Positions 9,016 through 17,800 of a stretch of 20,297 nt of DNA are shown piece after piece. Position 1 is the stretch's first letter; every line of letters starts with the position of its first letter. This DNA is from a virus. The stretch covers positions 1 to 20,297 of IMG/VR virus record IMGVR_UViG_3300035145_000821. The stretch is one strand, 5' to 3'. Position numbers and translations under genes: made by a program. The notes under the pieces are model-generated. The model ran no database searches. It was not told the DNA's origin and saw only the letters and a list, made by a program, of their open reading frames with translations.

Positions 9016-9516
9016 TCACTGCCACGCGATACTGACAACCTCTGTTGATGCTGCCCATTTAATTACGTTTGTTGTTCCTGCTCTTACAGTGGTATAACTA
9101 AATTTATTCAATGCTCCCAATGGAGTGATATCCCAAGTTTGTCCATCAGGAATATCATCTTTAATTACAGTTGTCATACTTGATAAAACACTGACATTAC
9201 CACTAGCATCGGCATAAGCAACGCTTTCTATTTTCGCGGAGTATACAACACCTGTTGGGTTAACACCAATAACATGTCCAGTGATAAAACTCATCGTACT
9301 AGATGCAATAGCAATTTGAGTTCCTTGAGGATCAAGTGCTAATACAGCAGTGTTTTGTCCACGCAAAATAAAACGTCTAGTATTACTGTCAGTATATTCT
9401 GAATTTTTAATTTCTAGACTGTTAAAATCTAATCCATTCCTTAGTTCATCTACAACTACGGTCTTTCCGATAGAAAAACCACCAGTAGAATCAAACTTTT
9501 CTAATTGTGTTGCCAT
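9016..9516 (-). CDS. 166-aa beta-rich virion protein, probable structural accessory
   Basis: This is a complete ORF ending in TGA, with a second in-frame TAA two codons later. The ATG lies one base after the TAA of the 1700-aa gene, so translation is probably coupled; the only ribosome-binding candidate is a purine stretch (AAGAAG) in the last codons of that gene. The protein opens 'MATQLEKFDSTGGFSIGK' and carries 'LEIKNSEY', 'RFILRGQNTAVLALD', 'IKDDIPDGQTWDI' and a C-terminal 'TVRAGTTNVIKWA'. It is predicted to be nearly all beta strand with no signal peptide, membrane segment or Cys. I recall proteins of this pattern and length as unnamed structural genes of T4-like cyanophages. Its place between two giant fibre-like genes suggests a small connector, cap or chaperone for one of them; this is inference. 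No enzymatic motif is visible. Confidence 0.88.
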   Translation of the reverse strand: MATQLEKFDSTGGFSIGKTVVVDELRNGLDFNSLEIKNSEYTDSNTRRFILRGQNTAVLALDPQGTQIAIASSTMSFITGHVIGVNPTGVVYSAKIESVAYADASGNVSVLSSMTTVIKDDIPDGQTWDITPLGALNKFSYTTVRAGTTNVIKWAASTEVVSIAWQ

Positions 9517-9517
9517 T

Positions 9518-12500
9518 TTACTTCTTAGTGATGGTGGACGTTACAGTAATATTTACCGAATTGCTGGTGGCAACACTAGCACCAACCTCTAGGTTGAGAA
9601 TAACTGTGTTAGCACCAGAGTAGGTGAATGTAGGAATAATGAGTTGTGCTCCAGTTCTGTTGTTACCATATTCTGTATGATAAACATCAGAACCATTGTC
9701 AATGACACCAAATTCAATGAACTCTTTATCACCCGATGTTGGGTTTTCTGCAATAACAATGGTTTTACAACCTGCTTCAAGCGCAGTAGAGTACAAAGTA
9801 GAACTTACATTATCAACAGTGTCTTTGATAAGAGTTAGTTTCTCTGTTAGAATTCTAACATCAGAAAGTTCAAACTCTTTGAGATCTCCATCAAAAATCT
9901 TGACACCTTGGAAATTACCATTACCAAAGTTTGTATTGAAATACACATCACCTTGGTTGTCAAGTCTTAGGACAGGATCAACATTCAATCCACCAGATAG
10001 ACCTAGATCAAAATACTGCTTACTTGTATGTAAGAAAGTTCTATCTGCTGCAGTGTTATCTAGTGTTGTTGCTGCCTGATCAATAGTTAACAATGATGCA
10101 GTAATTTCAAATTCATCTGTTGTCACAGATCTCAGTGTATCTACACTGTAGAAATCAAGTGCTGTAGTCGTTAACTGTAATGTATTGTTGTTGTCATTGT
10201 AGAAATACAGAATATTTTCATTCTGACCAGGAGCAGTTTCTGGAACAATATATGTGTTGCCATCAACGTCTCTGACACCACCAAGACTTGTCCAGTCAGC
10301 ACCGTTATAACCTTCAAATTGTGTATCAGTTGTATTATATCTGACAGCACCAATTTGTGCGGTTCCTCTATCAGTAGTTCCACCAGAAGGAATAACGATA
10401 GATGTTAGAGCATCAACAATAAGTCTCTTACCTAGATTAGGTCTTAAGACTAGATCACTAATGTCAGTTCCAACAACGTTGTCTTTTAGTCTGAGATCAG
10501 AGTTAATAACAAGATCTGTTGGACTTGAAGGACCAATTCTTAGTTCGTCAATATCTTCAAACGTTAGTGGTCCAACAGCAGATCCCCAGAAAGTTAGTTC
10601 TGCGCTACCATTGTTTACTGCACCAGACGTATGAATTGGTTCGTTACCAGAGGTTCCTGTAGTACCTGCTGCAGTTACTTCATACAGATAGTTCTTCCAC
10701 TTGAGATATGCACCAACTAGTACAGGTGTATTAGAAGTCCAATCTACAAAGTTTGGAGCAGTAGTGTTTGCAGATCTAATTTTCTTAACTGATCTAAACT
10801 CCTGATATGCAGGAGTAAATTTGATGGTATTGATGCCATCATTGATAAACCATAAGGTGTTATCATTAGCACCAACAGTTTCTTCTGCTAGAATATAAGT
10901 GTTGCCATCTAGGTCACGAACACCACCAAGAGAAGACCACGTAGTTGTGGTGTTTGAATAACCCTCATATTGGTTAGTTGTTGTATTAAATCTGATAGTA
11001 CCATCAGTAACTACACCTGCAATTGGTCTGTCTGTTGTAGGACCAGAAGGAATTGTCAAACCACAAACACCATTGATCTTAGCAACTCTAGTTGCTGCTG
11101 GTGTAAGTTCTAGGTCCGTTGAAGTTGCAGAACTAATAACATTGTTCTGAACAAACAACAGATCATTAGAGTTAAATTGATTTGTAGTCTTGATATTTCC
11201 GCTAGTAGTAATATCACCAGCAGCGTTATCAATTTGAATGGTGGTTCCAATGTTTACATTCGCGTTGACAGCAAATGTGGTTGCTGCCAAAGTAATATTA
11301 TTATCTCCTGCAGAAGAAGTAATGCTTGATAATGCAGCACTTGTGGTTTCTATAGCAGTAGCAGTTAATTGATTTCCTACAGTAACATCGGTGATGTTTG
11401 CGCTAGTTCCTGTTAGACTGAGAGCGTTTAGAATTCCATCAGCAATAGATCCTGAAACAACATCAGTAGTATCAAGAACAGCAACTCTTGCCGAGAAACC
11501 ACTACCAAAAACTTTAGGATTATTTTGATTAATAGTAATAGTTGCTTCTACACTATCTTCTCCACCAAGATCTTCTGTACCTAGAGAATCGTAATAGTAT
11601 AGAGTTGGTGTATTGTCAGCAGGTTTGATAGTAACACTACCAACACCAAAAGTAACACCATCAACATAAGATGTTCCTTGGAATGTTAGTACAATAGCAC
11701 CAGCAGCAAGAGGAACTTTAGATAGAGTTAATGTAGTAGCATTATCTACACTTAGAACAGTAGTTCCTGGAATTAACTGACCGCCAGTATTTGATACTTC
11801 AATGATTGTCATTCCAGCGAGAATACCCGCTGTGCTTGCAACTGTAATCTGAGCAGTGCCAGTGCTTAATGTAGTAGCAATATTTGGTACTAGACTTGGT
11901 TCATTTGTACCATCTCTGAATGCAGAGAATGCAAAAGCGTGTGGTGCAAGAGAAGTATCACTGGTATCAAAAGTATATGTTGATCCGCTGTATAGTGTAA
12001 GATTTGGTGTTAGTTGAGCGCCAGAACCAGTATCAATAAAGTAACGTGACAATACAGCACTTGCAACATCTACAGTGTATGGTGTAGGAGTTCCTGTTGC
12101 TGGAACAATGACGGCATTAGTTAGAATACCACCAGAATCTACTAAAATCGATACCGTGTATCCACCTGCCTCAACTACCTCTGCAATTTCAAGATCTGTA
12201 GAACCAGTTACACTATCAACATTGACTGTTAAGTTATCTGTTGGTGCAGCACCACCAACTGCGGTTCCAAGAATAGTTAATTGGTCTGCATCCTGATAAT
12301 TAAATCCACCACCATTATTTGTAATAGTAATAGAAATTACATCACCATTCGCATCTCTAACAACATCAAAAGTTGCACCACTACCATTTCCACCAGAGTG
12401 AGAAACGTTGTTGTATGTTTGACTTGCTTGACCTGCTAGTGTGGTTCCCGAGACAAGAGATGCAGCAGTGATAGATCCTGCTCTTTCTTTTACAGATGCA

Positions 12501-14620
12501 CCTACAGTGAAAATACCATCGTTATATGTTGAGGATGCAAAAGTAAGACGTTGTAAAGTTTTTGCAGTTACAGTATATGTAATTGGTTGTACTAAATCTG
12601 TTGGATCAACAGATAGAACATCTTCTAGTGTATAACCAATACCACCATCTGATAGACTGAAACTATCAACAACACCAAGATTACCAACTGTGTAGACTAG
12701 ATCTGTGGTTGGTGTGCCATATGGAGGAGTAAAACTTAATGTAGCACTACCTGCTGTTGTCGGTTGACCTGATAGTAAAAGGGTAGTAGCATCAATAACA
12801 GAAGATACAGTAACGTCCGTTCCTAGTACACCTGTACCAGCAGTTTGAGTAACAACAGATCCAGGCGAAATACCTGTGGTGCTAGAAACAGTGATCTCGT
12901 CAACTGCGCCAACTGATCTAAACTCAAGAGTAGCAGCACCATCTCCAACAGGATTATCGGATAGAACAATAGTTGTAGCGTTGGTTACAGAGGCAACCGT
13001 AGTATTTGGGAATAGAGCACCAACATCATTGACATCTTGGTAAACTTCCATTCCAGCAACAATACCTGCGCTGCTAGCAACAGTAATTGTTGCAGTTGCT
13101 GTGCTAAGAGTAGTAGAAATATTCTGTACAATACTCTTAAGAGTTGTAGTAACACCTGTTACTGGGAATGGTAGTCCAATTTCATCTCCTGTTGCATATC
13201 CACTTCCTTTTGATTGGAACAAGAAGTTGATAGGAATACCAGGATCATTATCAATGGTGAATGCAAAGTTGGATCCACCGCCATTTCCTAAATCAGAATC
13301 ATTAGCACCGAGAACTTCACCATTTCCATAACCAGATCCATTATCAGTAATAACAACACTATCAATCGTACTGTTGTATGATAGTGAAGATAGATTGAAT
13401 ACAAATCCAGATCCACCACCAGTGGTAGAAGGATCAGCAGTTACATTATCACCAGTTTTGTATCCAACACCTGCTGCAGAAAAAGCAAATGCTGTTACTA
13501 CGCCTCCAGCGTCCACTGTGACATCAGCGAGAGCAAATCTACCAAATGTACCACCAGCACCTGTTCCTACGTTCAGTACCGCTTCCATGCCCGTATGGGA
13601 GACGCAGTAGTATTCGTAAGCACCAGATCCTGCAACATCAGTAATGATAAGATCTACAAAACCACCAGCAGATCCATAGTTGCCACTTTGAAGGGTAATA
13701 AATTCTGCACCAATAAATCCACCACCAGTTAATTGGAAACCAAGCTGATGGGATGCCATCGTAGAATCAGAAACATCAAATCTATATGTGTTTCCTTTTA
13801 CTAAGTTTAGAGTTGCATCAGCAACACCATCCATCAAGAAGTTAGTTGTACCATTTGCGGTAACAACAAACGTTTGTGTTGGAACGTTAAAAACAGCAAC
13901 GTTACTATAAACACCTGTGGTATAACCAGTACCAGCGTTACTAATACTACCAGTAATAACAGTGTCACCACTAATTGTGATGTCTGCTTCTGCTCCTGTA
14001 CCATTTCCGCCAGTAAGAGGAACAGAAGTATATGCTCCTGGTTTGTATCCTGTACCAGCATTTGTAATAGAACCAGTAATTCCTGGCACTTCAAAGTCTA
14101 CAGTAGCACCTGATCCAGTTCCACTAATAGTTCTAGTAACAATACCAGTGAATACGCCAGCGGAATATCCAGCACCAGCGGATAGTGTACCGTCAAATTC
14201 TGTAACAATAAAATCACCAACAGCAGCAGATCCAGATCCTCCTGTTAGGAGAACACCAGTGTAAGATCCAGCGTCATAATTTGATCCAAAATTTAAGAAC
14301 GTAATGCCATTAGCAGCAACTTTCTCTTGTCTTACAGCAAAGTTCTTATAGAAAAGTAAATTCTCACTGGTAATGTCGAGTAGTTTTTTACTAGACGCGA
14401 CATATCCAATAGTAGATGCACGTGGTTTGTAGAAACCGAGCGTATTGTCAGTATCAAATGCTAGAGATGGTGCCCCCTGAGTGCCATCTCCTAACTTGAT
14501 ATTACCTGCTGCGAGGTCACTACCACCTGATGTGACGTTAAATATTTGAGTACCGATCTGATTAATTTTCTGCCTTTGAGTTTCAAAGGTATCGGTTCTT
14601 GCTACATTAATTGCTGGCAT
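9518..14620 (-). CDS. 1700-aa modular virion structural/fibre protein with cupredoxin-like domains
   Basis: This is a complete ORF whose ATG overlaps the end of the 68-aa gene by 14 nt, with a GAGAG about 10 nt upstream. The N-terminus ('ETQRQKINQIGTQIFNV', 'NIKLGDGTQGAPSLAFDTDN', to about residue 105) resembles the head of cyanophage virion proteins. Next come Gly-rich GxGY repeats (about 112-243), a cupredoxin-like domain with H291/C339/H342/M345, more GxGY repeats (about 360-485), two ITVAS modules (about 499-632), further GxGY units (about 645-800), and a degenerate cupredoxin-like copy split by a third ITVAS module (about 849-1040). A diverged tandem pair of 'SLGGVRD.DGNTYI' units follows (about 1149-1505), then a beta-rich C-terminal domain (about 1575-1700; 'CKTIVIAENPTSGDKEFIEF'). 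No peptidase or S74 signature is visible. It is probably an elongated tail appendage or capsid/baseplate decoration; exact location unknown. Confidence 0.93.
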   Translation of the reverse strand: MPAINVARTDTFETQRQKINQIGTQIFNVTSGGSDLAAGNIKLGDGTQGAPSLAFDTDNTLGFYKPRASTIGYVASSKKLLDITSENLLFYKNFAVRQEKVAANGITFLNFGSNYDAGSYTGVLLTGGSGSAAVGDFIVTEFDGTLSAGAGYSAGVFTGIVTRTISGTGSGATVDFEVPGITGSITNAGTGYKPGAYTSVPLTGGNGTGAEADITISGDTVITGSISNAGTGYTTGVYSNVAVFNVPTQTFVVTANGTTNFLMDGVADATLNLVKGNTYRFDVSDSTMASHQLGFQLTGGGFIGAEFITLQSGNYGSAGGFVDLIITDVAGSGAYEYYCVSHTGMEAVLNVGTGAGGTFGRFALADVTVDAGGVVTAFAFSAAGVGYKTGDNVTADPSTTGGGSGFVFNLSSLSYNSTIDSVVITDNGSGYGNGEVLGANDSDLGNGGGSNFAFTIDNDPGIPINFLFQSKGSGYATGDEIGLPFPVTGVTTTLKSIVQNISTTLSTATATITVASSAGIVAGMEVYQDVNDVGALFPNTTVASVTNATTIVLSDNPVGDGAATLEFRSVGAVDEITVSSTTGISPGSVVTQTAGTGVLGTDVTVSSVIDATTLLLSGQPTTAGSATLSFTPPYGTPTTDLVYTVGNLGVVDSFSLSDGGIGYTLEDVLSVDPTDLVQPITYTVTAKTLQRLTFASSTYNDGIFTVGASVKERAGSITAASLVSGTTLAGQASQTYNNVSHSGGNGSGATFDVVRDANGDVISITITNNGGGFNYQDADQLTILGTAVGGAAPTDNLTVNVDSVTGSTDLEIAEVVEAGGYTVSILVDSGGILTNAVIVPATGTPTPYTVDVASAVLSRYFIDTGSGAQLTPNLTLYSGSTYTFDTSDTSLAPHAFAFSAFRDGTNEPSLVPNIATTLSTGTAQITVASTAGILAGMTIIEVSNTGGQLIPGTTVLSVDNATTLTLSKVPLAAGAIVLTFQGTSYVDGVTFGVGSVTIKPADNTPTLYYYDSLGTEDLGGEDSVEATITINQNNPKVFGSGFSARVAVLDTTDVVSGSIADGILNALSLTGTSANITDVTVGNQLTATAIETTSAALSSITSSAGDNNITLAATTFAVNANVNIGTTIQIDNAAGDITTSGNIKTTNQFNSNDLLFVQNNVISSATSTDLELTPAATRVAKINGVCGLTIPSGPTTDRPIAGVVTDGTIRFNTTTNQYEGYSNTTTTWSSLGGVRDLDGNTYILAEETVGANDNTLWFINDGINTIKFTPAYQEFRSVKKIRSANTTAPNFVDWTSNTPVLVGAYLKWKNYLYEVTAAGTTGTSGNEPIHTSGAVNNGSAELTFWGSAVGPLTFEDIDELRIGPSSPTDLVINSDLRLKDNVVGTDISDLVLRPNLGKRLIVDALTSIVIPSGGTTDRGTAQIGAVRYNTTDTQFEGYNGADWTSLGGVRDVDGNTYIVPETAPGQNENILYFYNDNNNTLQLTTTALDFYSVDTLRSVTTDEFEITASLLTIDQAATTLDNTAADRTFLHTSKQYFDLGLSGGLNVDPVLRLDNQGDVYFNTNFGNGNFQGVKIFDGDLKEFELSDVRILTEKLTLIKDTVDNVSSTLYSTALEAGCKTIVIAENPTSGDKEFIEFGVIDNGSDVYHTEYGNNRTGAQLIIPTFTYSGANTVILNLEVGASVATSNSVNITVTSTITKK
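10115..11175 (-). repeat. Diverged tandem duplication, LGGVRD.DGNTYI units
   Basis: Unit 1 covers residues about 1149-1370 and unit 2 about 1371-1505 of the 1700-aa protein. Shared landmarks in order are 'NDLLFVQNNV'/'SDLRLKDNVV', 'IPSG.TTDR', 'R.NTT..Q.EGY', 'W.SLGGVRD.DGNTYI', 'F.ND..NT' and 'SV...RS'. Unit 1 also carries an extra segment (about 1296-1350) with 'LYEVTAAGTTGTSGNEPIHT' that unit 2 lacks. The copies are too diverged to be a recent DNA duplication. Confidence 0.7.
11500..12078 (-). other. Cupredoxin-like domain, copy 2, degenerate and interrupted
   Basis: These are residues about 849-1040 of the 1700-aa protein. 'GSTYTFDTSDTSLAPHAFAFS' parallels copy 1 and keeps the first His (H894). 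About 70 residues of an ITVAS module follow before the domain resumes at 'TFGVGSVTIK' and 'TPTLYYYDSLG'. The position of the ligand Cys is Asp (D1011), and no His or Met follows at the expected spacing. The copper site is therefore lost, though the beta fold may persist. Confidence 0.5.
11684..11885 (-). repeat. Third ITVAS module, nested in another domain
   Basis: Residues about 913-980 of the 1700-aa protein ('ITVASTAGILAGM' ... 'NATTLTLSKVPL') closely match the unit starting near residue 499 ('ITVASSAGIVAGM' ... 'NATTIVLSDNPV'). Both are preceded by 'NI.TTLST.TA'. This copy separates the two halves of the degenerate cupredoxin-like domain. Confidence 0.6.
12725..13127 (-). repeat. Two tandem ITVAS beta modules
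   Basis: Two units of about 65 residues lie at about 499-566 and 572-632 of the 1700-aa protein. Each reads ITV.S..GI..G..V, then a TTV/VTV strand, then an ATT..LS turn and an ATL.F end. They match a third unit at about 913-980 that sits inside the second cupredoxin-like copy. Similarity is clear in protein, while codons have diverged. Confidence 0.6.
13160..14290 (-). repeat. Cluster of GxGY repeats in the 1700-aa protein
   Basis: Repeated units read about I.N.GTGY..G.Y..V.LTGG.G.GA.A...I. Clear copies lie near residues 155, 190, 230, 386, 429 and 474, with the copper-site domain between the third and fourth. Further diverged copies lie near 664 and 772, left of this span. They are Gly/Thr-rich beta hairpins typical of extended virion proteins. 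Confidence 0.65.
13565..13882 (-). other. Cupredoxin-like domain, copy 1, with intact potential copper site
   Basis: These are residues about 247-352 of the 1700-aa protein. The pattern is a beta strand with 'GNTYRFDVSD', then 'SHQLGF' (H291), a variable Gly-rich stretch, and 'YEYYCVSHTGMEAVLNV' (C339, H342, M345). His...Cys-x2-His-x2-Met is the type-1 copper ligand pattern with amicyanin-like loop spacing. I recall related 'HPF.FS ... YYYC..HSGMGG' domains in other marine phage virion proteins. Copper binding itself is not established. Confidence 0.6.
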
Positions 14621-14813
14621 TTTTTACTAACTCTCGTAGTAGGGATTTGATCTCAGAGATTTCATTCTTCAACATATTTATGTCATCTAACGCGGAACTT
14701 AGCTGCTTGGATTTACGCCTAGCAGCTATAGCAGAATCGTCAAGATTAATGATGGCACCTGTGGTCTCATCTCTGACGAGACCATCATGCCCTTCAACTT
14801 TAATATAACCCAT
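14607..14813 (-). CDS. 68-aa coiled-coil structural-operon protein
   Basis: This is a complete small ORF. The N-terminal half ('MGYIKVEGHDGLVRDETTG', 'AIINLDDSAIAARRK') matches a short protein type I recall beside structural genes of T4-like cyanophages, with the pattern IKVEGH..LVRD..T.AIIN. The C-terminal half ('LDDINMLKNEISEIKSLLREL') has hydrophobic heptad spacing typical of a parallel coiled coil, so it probably oligomerises. Its TAA overlaps the start of the 1700-aa gene by 14 nt, and its ATG lies 9 nt after the stop of the upstream giant, in the same reading frame as that giant. I see no good Shine-Dalgarno sequence, so expression probably depends on coupling or reinitiation. A role as assembly factor or small connector is inference; no function is established from sequence. 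Confidence 0.9.
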   Translation of the reverse strand: MGYIKVEGHDGLVRDETTGAIINLDDSAIAARRKSKQLSSALDDINMLKNEISEIKSLLRELVKNASN

Positions 14814-14822
14814 ACGCGGAAA

Positions 14823-17800
14823 TTAGAAGGATGCTACAGCGCGAATATCTTGTACTTTAGGAACGTATGCAGGATCCACTGTCTTCATTACAATTTTGAC
14901 TGCAAATGATGCAAATTCAGGTAGATCTGCTACACTGTACTTAAGTTCTTGATAAGAAGATTGCTTTTCAGTAACACCAGAAATAGTGTTTTCACTAGTA
15001 GCAATCTCTAGACCATCAGGAGATCCATCTTCATTAAAGTATACCCAATCAATATCCTCAAAGTTTTCTTGACTGGATGCTCCCTTAAATCTGTAAAGAA
15101 CTCTTAAGTTAGAGATATCTTTAACATTTGCTGTTAGTCTAACATCAATTGATGTGCCAGGAGAGGCAATACCAACTTCTTTAGTAACGTACTTAGCGAT
15201 AGAAGAACTATTCTTAGAGGTATCTTCTGCAACAAAGTCAATACCGTCAGTATATGTAATAGAACCAATTTCTAGATAAGAAGATTCGAGATCATCTTGA
15301 GTTGGATATTTAACAAAATCACCAACACGGAAGATGTCAGCAGTTTGTTCTGCTGTGACAGCACTTCTTACAAAATTAGCACTATCAACAATTCGTCCTG
15401 TGAAATCATCATCAATTGGTTGACTATCAACTCTTACAGTCAATTCTTGAGTTTTGTTATTCCAGATAACAGACTTACCAGTAATTTTGTTATCATAAGT
15501 TTCTAGGATAACAGCAGGATTACGAGAGGTGATTGTAGCACCATCTGCAATATCAAAGAATAGTTCAACTGGGTTAGAATCTACAGTGACTGCTGTTAGA
15601 GACGCTTGATTTCCTAGAGAAACTGTCTCTCCCTTTTGGAAGAACTGAGATGTCTTAACTCTAACGTATACAACACTACCATTTACACGAGCAATCGTTC
15701 CAGATGCTTTAGTAGTTGCACCTTTAATAGTTTGATTTGCTTGTAGTTGTGTTCCACCATTTCCAGCAAGATTAAATTGATAGACAGGGAAGAACTTAAT
15801 CTTCTGATCTCTTCTACCAAATCTATCTTCTTGACCAGATGCATTTTCAATTCTGCTAGTAGAAGTCTTAACAGTAGCACTGGAAAGATCAATAACAGGA
15901 GACAAGTGTGAAACTGTAGAAGAAAGAACCATCTTATATGTCAACGAACGATTTACACTATTAAGAGTTTCGTTAATATCAGAAGCAATCATCTTCTGGT
16001 TACTAAAGTAAGTAGGTTCGTTCAAGAAAGTTCTTTCATATTCAGACTGAGAATATGATGCGTAGTTAGTGGTTGAACTATCTACAGGAACTACGTTAGT
16101 TGTCTTGACATAGTTTTCTAGTTTTGTACCAGTGAACGACAAATAATTTACTTGTGGATACAGAGTTTCAAACTTTCTATTGTAAGAAGCATAGACAGTT
16201 GTTCCACCACCAAATGCATTGCTAGAAGCGTTTGCTGTAGATGTAATATTATAAGTATCAACACCACTATTTGAAATCTTGAATAGATTTGTGTTTAGGA
16301 TGTCTGCTGTAATACCACCAGTCTCTTGTGCAGTTCTATAGAAGACATAAGATTTTCCACTATCTTCAAAACCATGGTCTCTGTGGTTGACCTTGATAAT
16401 CTTATTGTTATTCTTGAATAGTTTAGAAGTTGCTTGAGTGTTTGCACTTGCACCAGTTTCAAATGGATTGTTCTGAACTTTCTGATATCCAAGAGAAGCG
16501 TTCTTAACAAGAAGTTCTGCTGGTCTTGTAATATCAAATTCAGCACGACGCATAGTGAATTTAAGATCTTCAAAGATATCCTCTGTCCAACTCTCAGTAT
16601 TTTGAGACTTGAATACAGAACCGAGTGCAGGTTGTGTGGTGATAACAGTGCTGGTAGCAATATCAGTCTCACCCAGTCTAGACGCCCAGAGTTTGTAGTC
16701 AGTAGAATCTGTCTCTACAACTAGAGCATACTCAGTATCATTCTGTAGATATACAGGATAGTCAAACTCAAATGGTGTTGGTGTTGTAGAAGCAGTTACT
16801 CCATCTACATCTACCGCAACGCCCATTCTTACTGCTGGTGTGTCGATCTCGATAAAGGTTTGGATTTCACATCCACCTGCACCATTACCAATACCTTTGA
16901 CAACAACAGAAGGTGCTTCTGTATATCCAAAACCAGATAGAGATACTTCAGTGTTATAAACCTTACCACCAGAAACATTTACTGTTGCCGTTGCAGTAGA
17001 ACCGCCAGGAAGTTGTGGACTTTCTAATGTTAGAATAGCACTGTCATAATTTTGACCAGGATTAGTAACTCTGATATCAGATAGTTTACCACTATCTTTT
17101 GCAATAGTAAGTTTTAGATCTGTTCCTCCTGTAGCATTTGCTAGAGTGACAGAAGGAATTACCAAGTCTTCGTTAGGGATAAATGATTTACCGTTATGGT
17201 TACTAAGAACAATAGTGTATACCTGTTCGTTTGTCAGACTATATTTACCAGATGCAGTAGCAACTAGTTCTACATTGTTCTTATCAAATACTGCTAGGAT
17301 AGGACCAGATGCAGCAGAAGAAGCACCAACTACACTTTCATCTTTGTATACAGCAACGTCACCGTTGGTATAACACTTAAGGAATGTATTTGGAGATAGA
17401 ACTTTTTCAGATCCAGGAACAACATTCTTTCCTGGTTTTTCTGCATCTACATTTGTAATATATGTCTTAACTGGAATATTGCTGCTCTTCTTACTGAAGA
17501 AGAGATCAACGCCAGTGATAAAGCATCCACCCTCTAGATTTTCTACCTTGAATGTTTGTGCTAGTGGGTTAGGTCTTACAGGATTGTCAGTGTTGCTTTC
17601 AATCAACTGAACACCTTCATTAGATTTGAATGTAGATGGTTTTGTTGATACAATGCTAGCAGGATTTTCTGGTAGAATACCTGTAGCATAATACTTGACT
17701 TCAGTGTAACTATCTACATCTGCCTTAGGAGCATTAGTAGAACTAGATGTAAATCTGAATGTCAAGGAACCAGATGTAATAGATACCTCTTCAGCATCTG

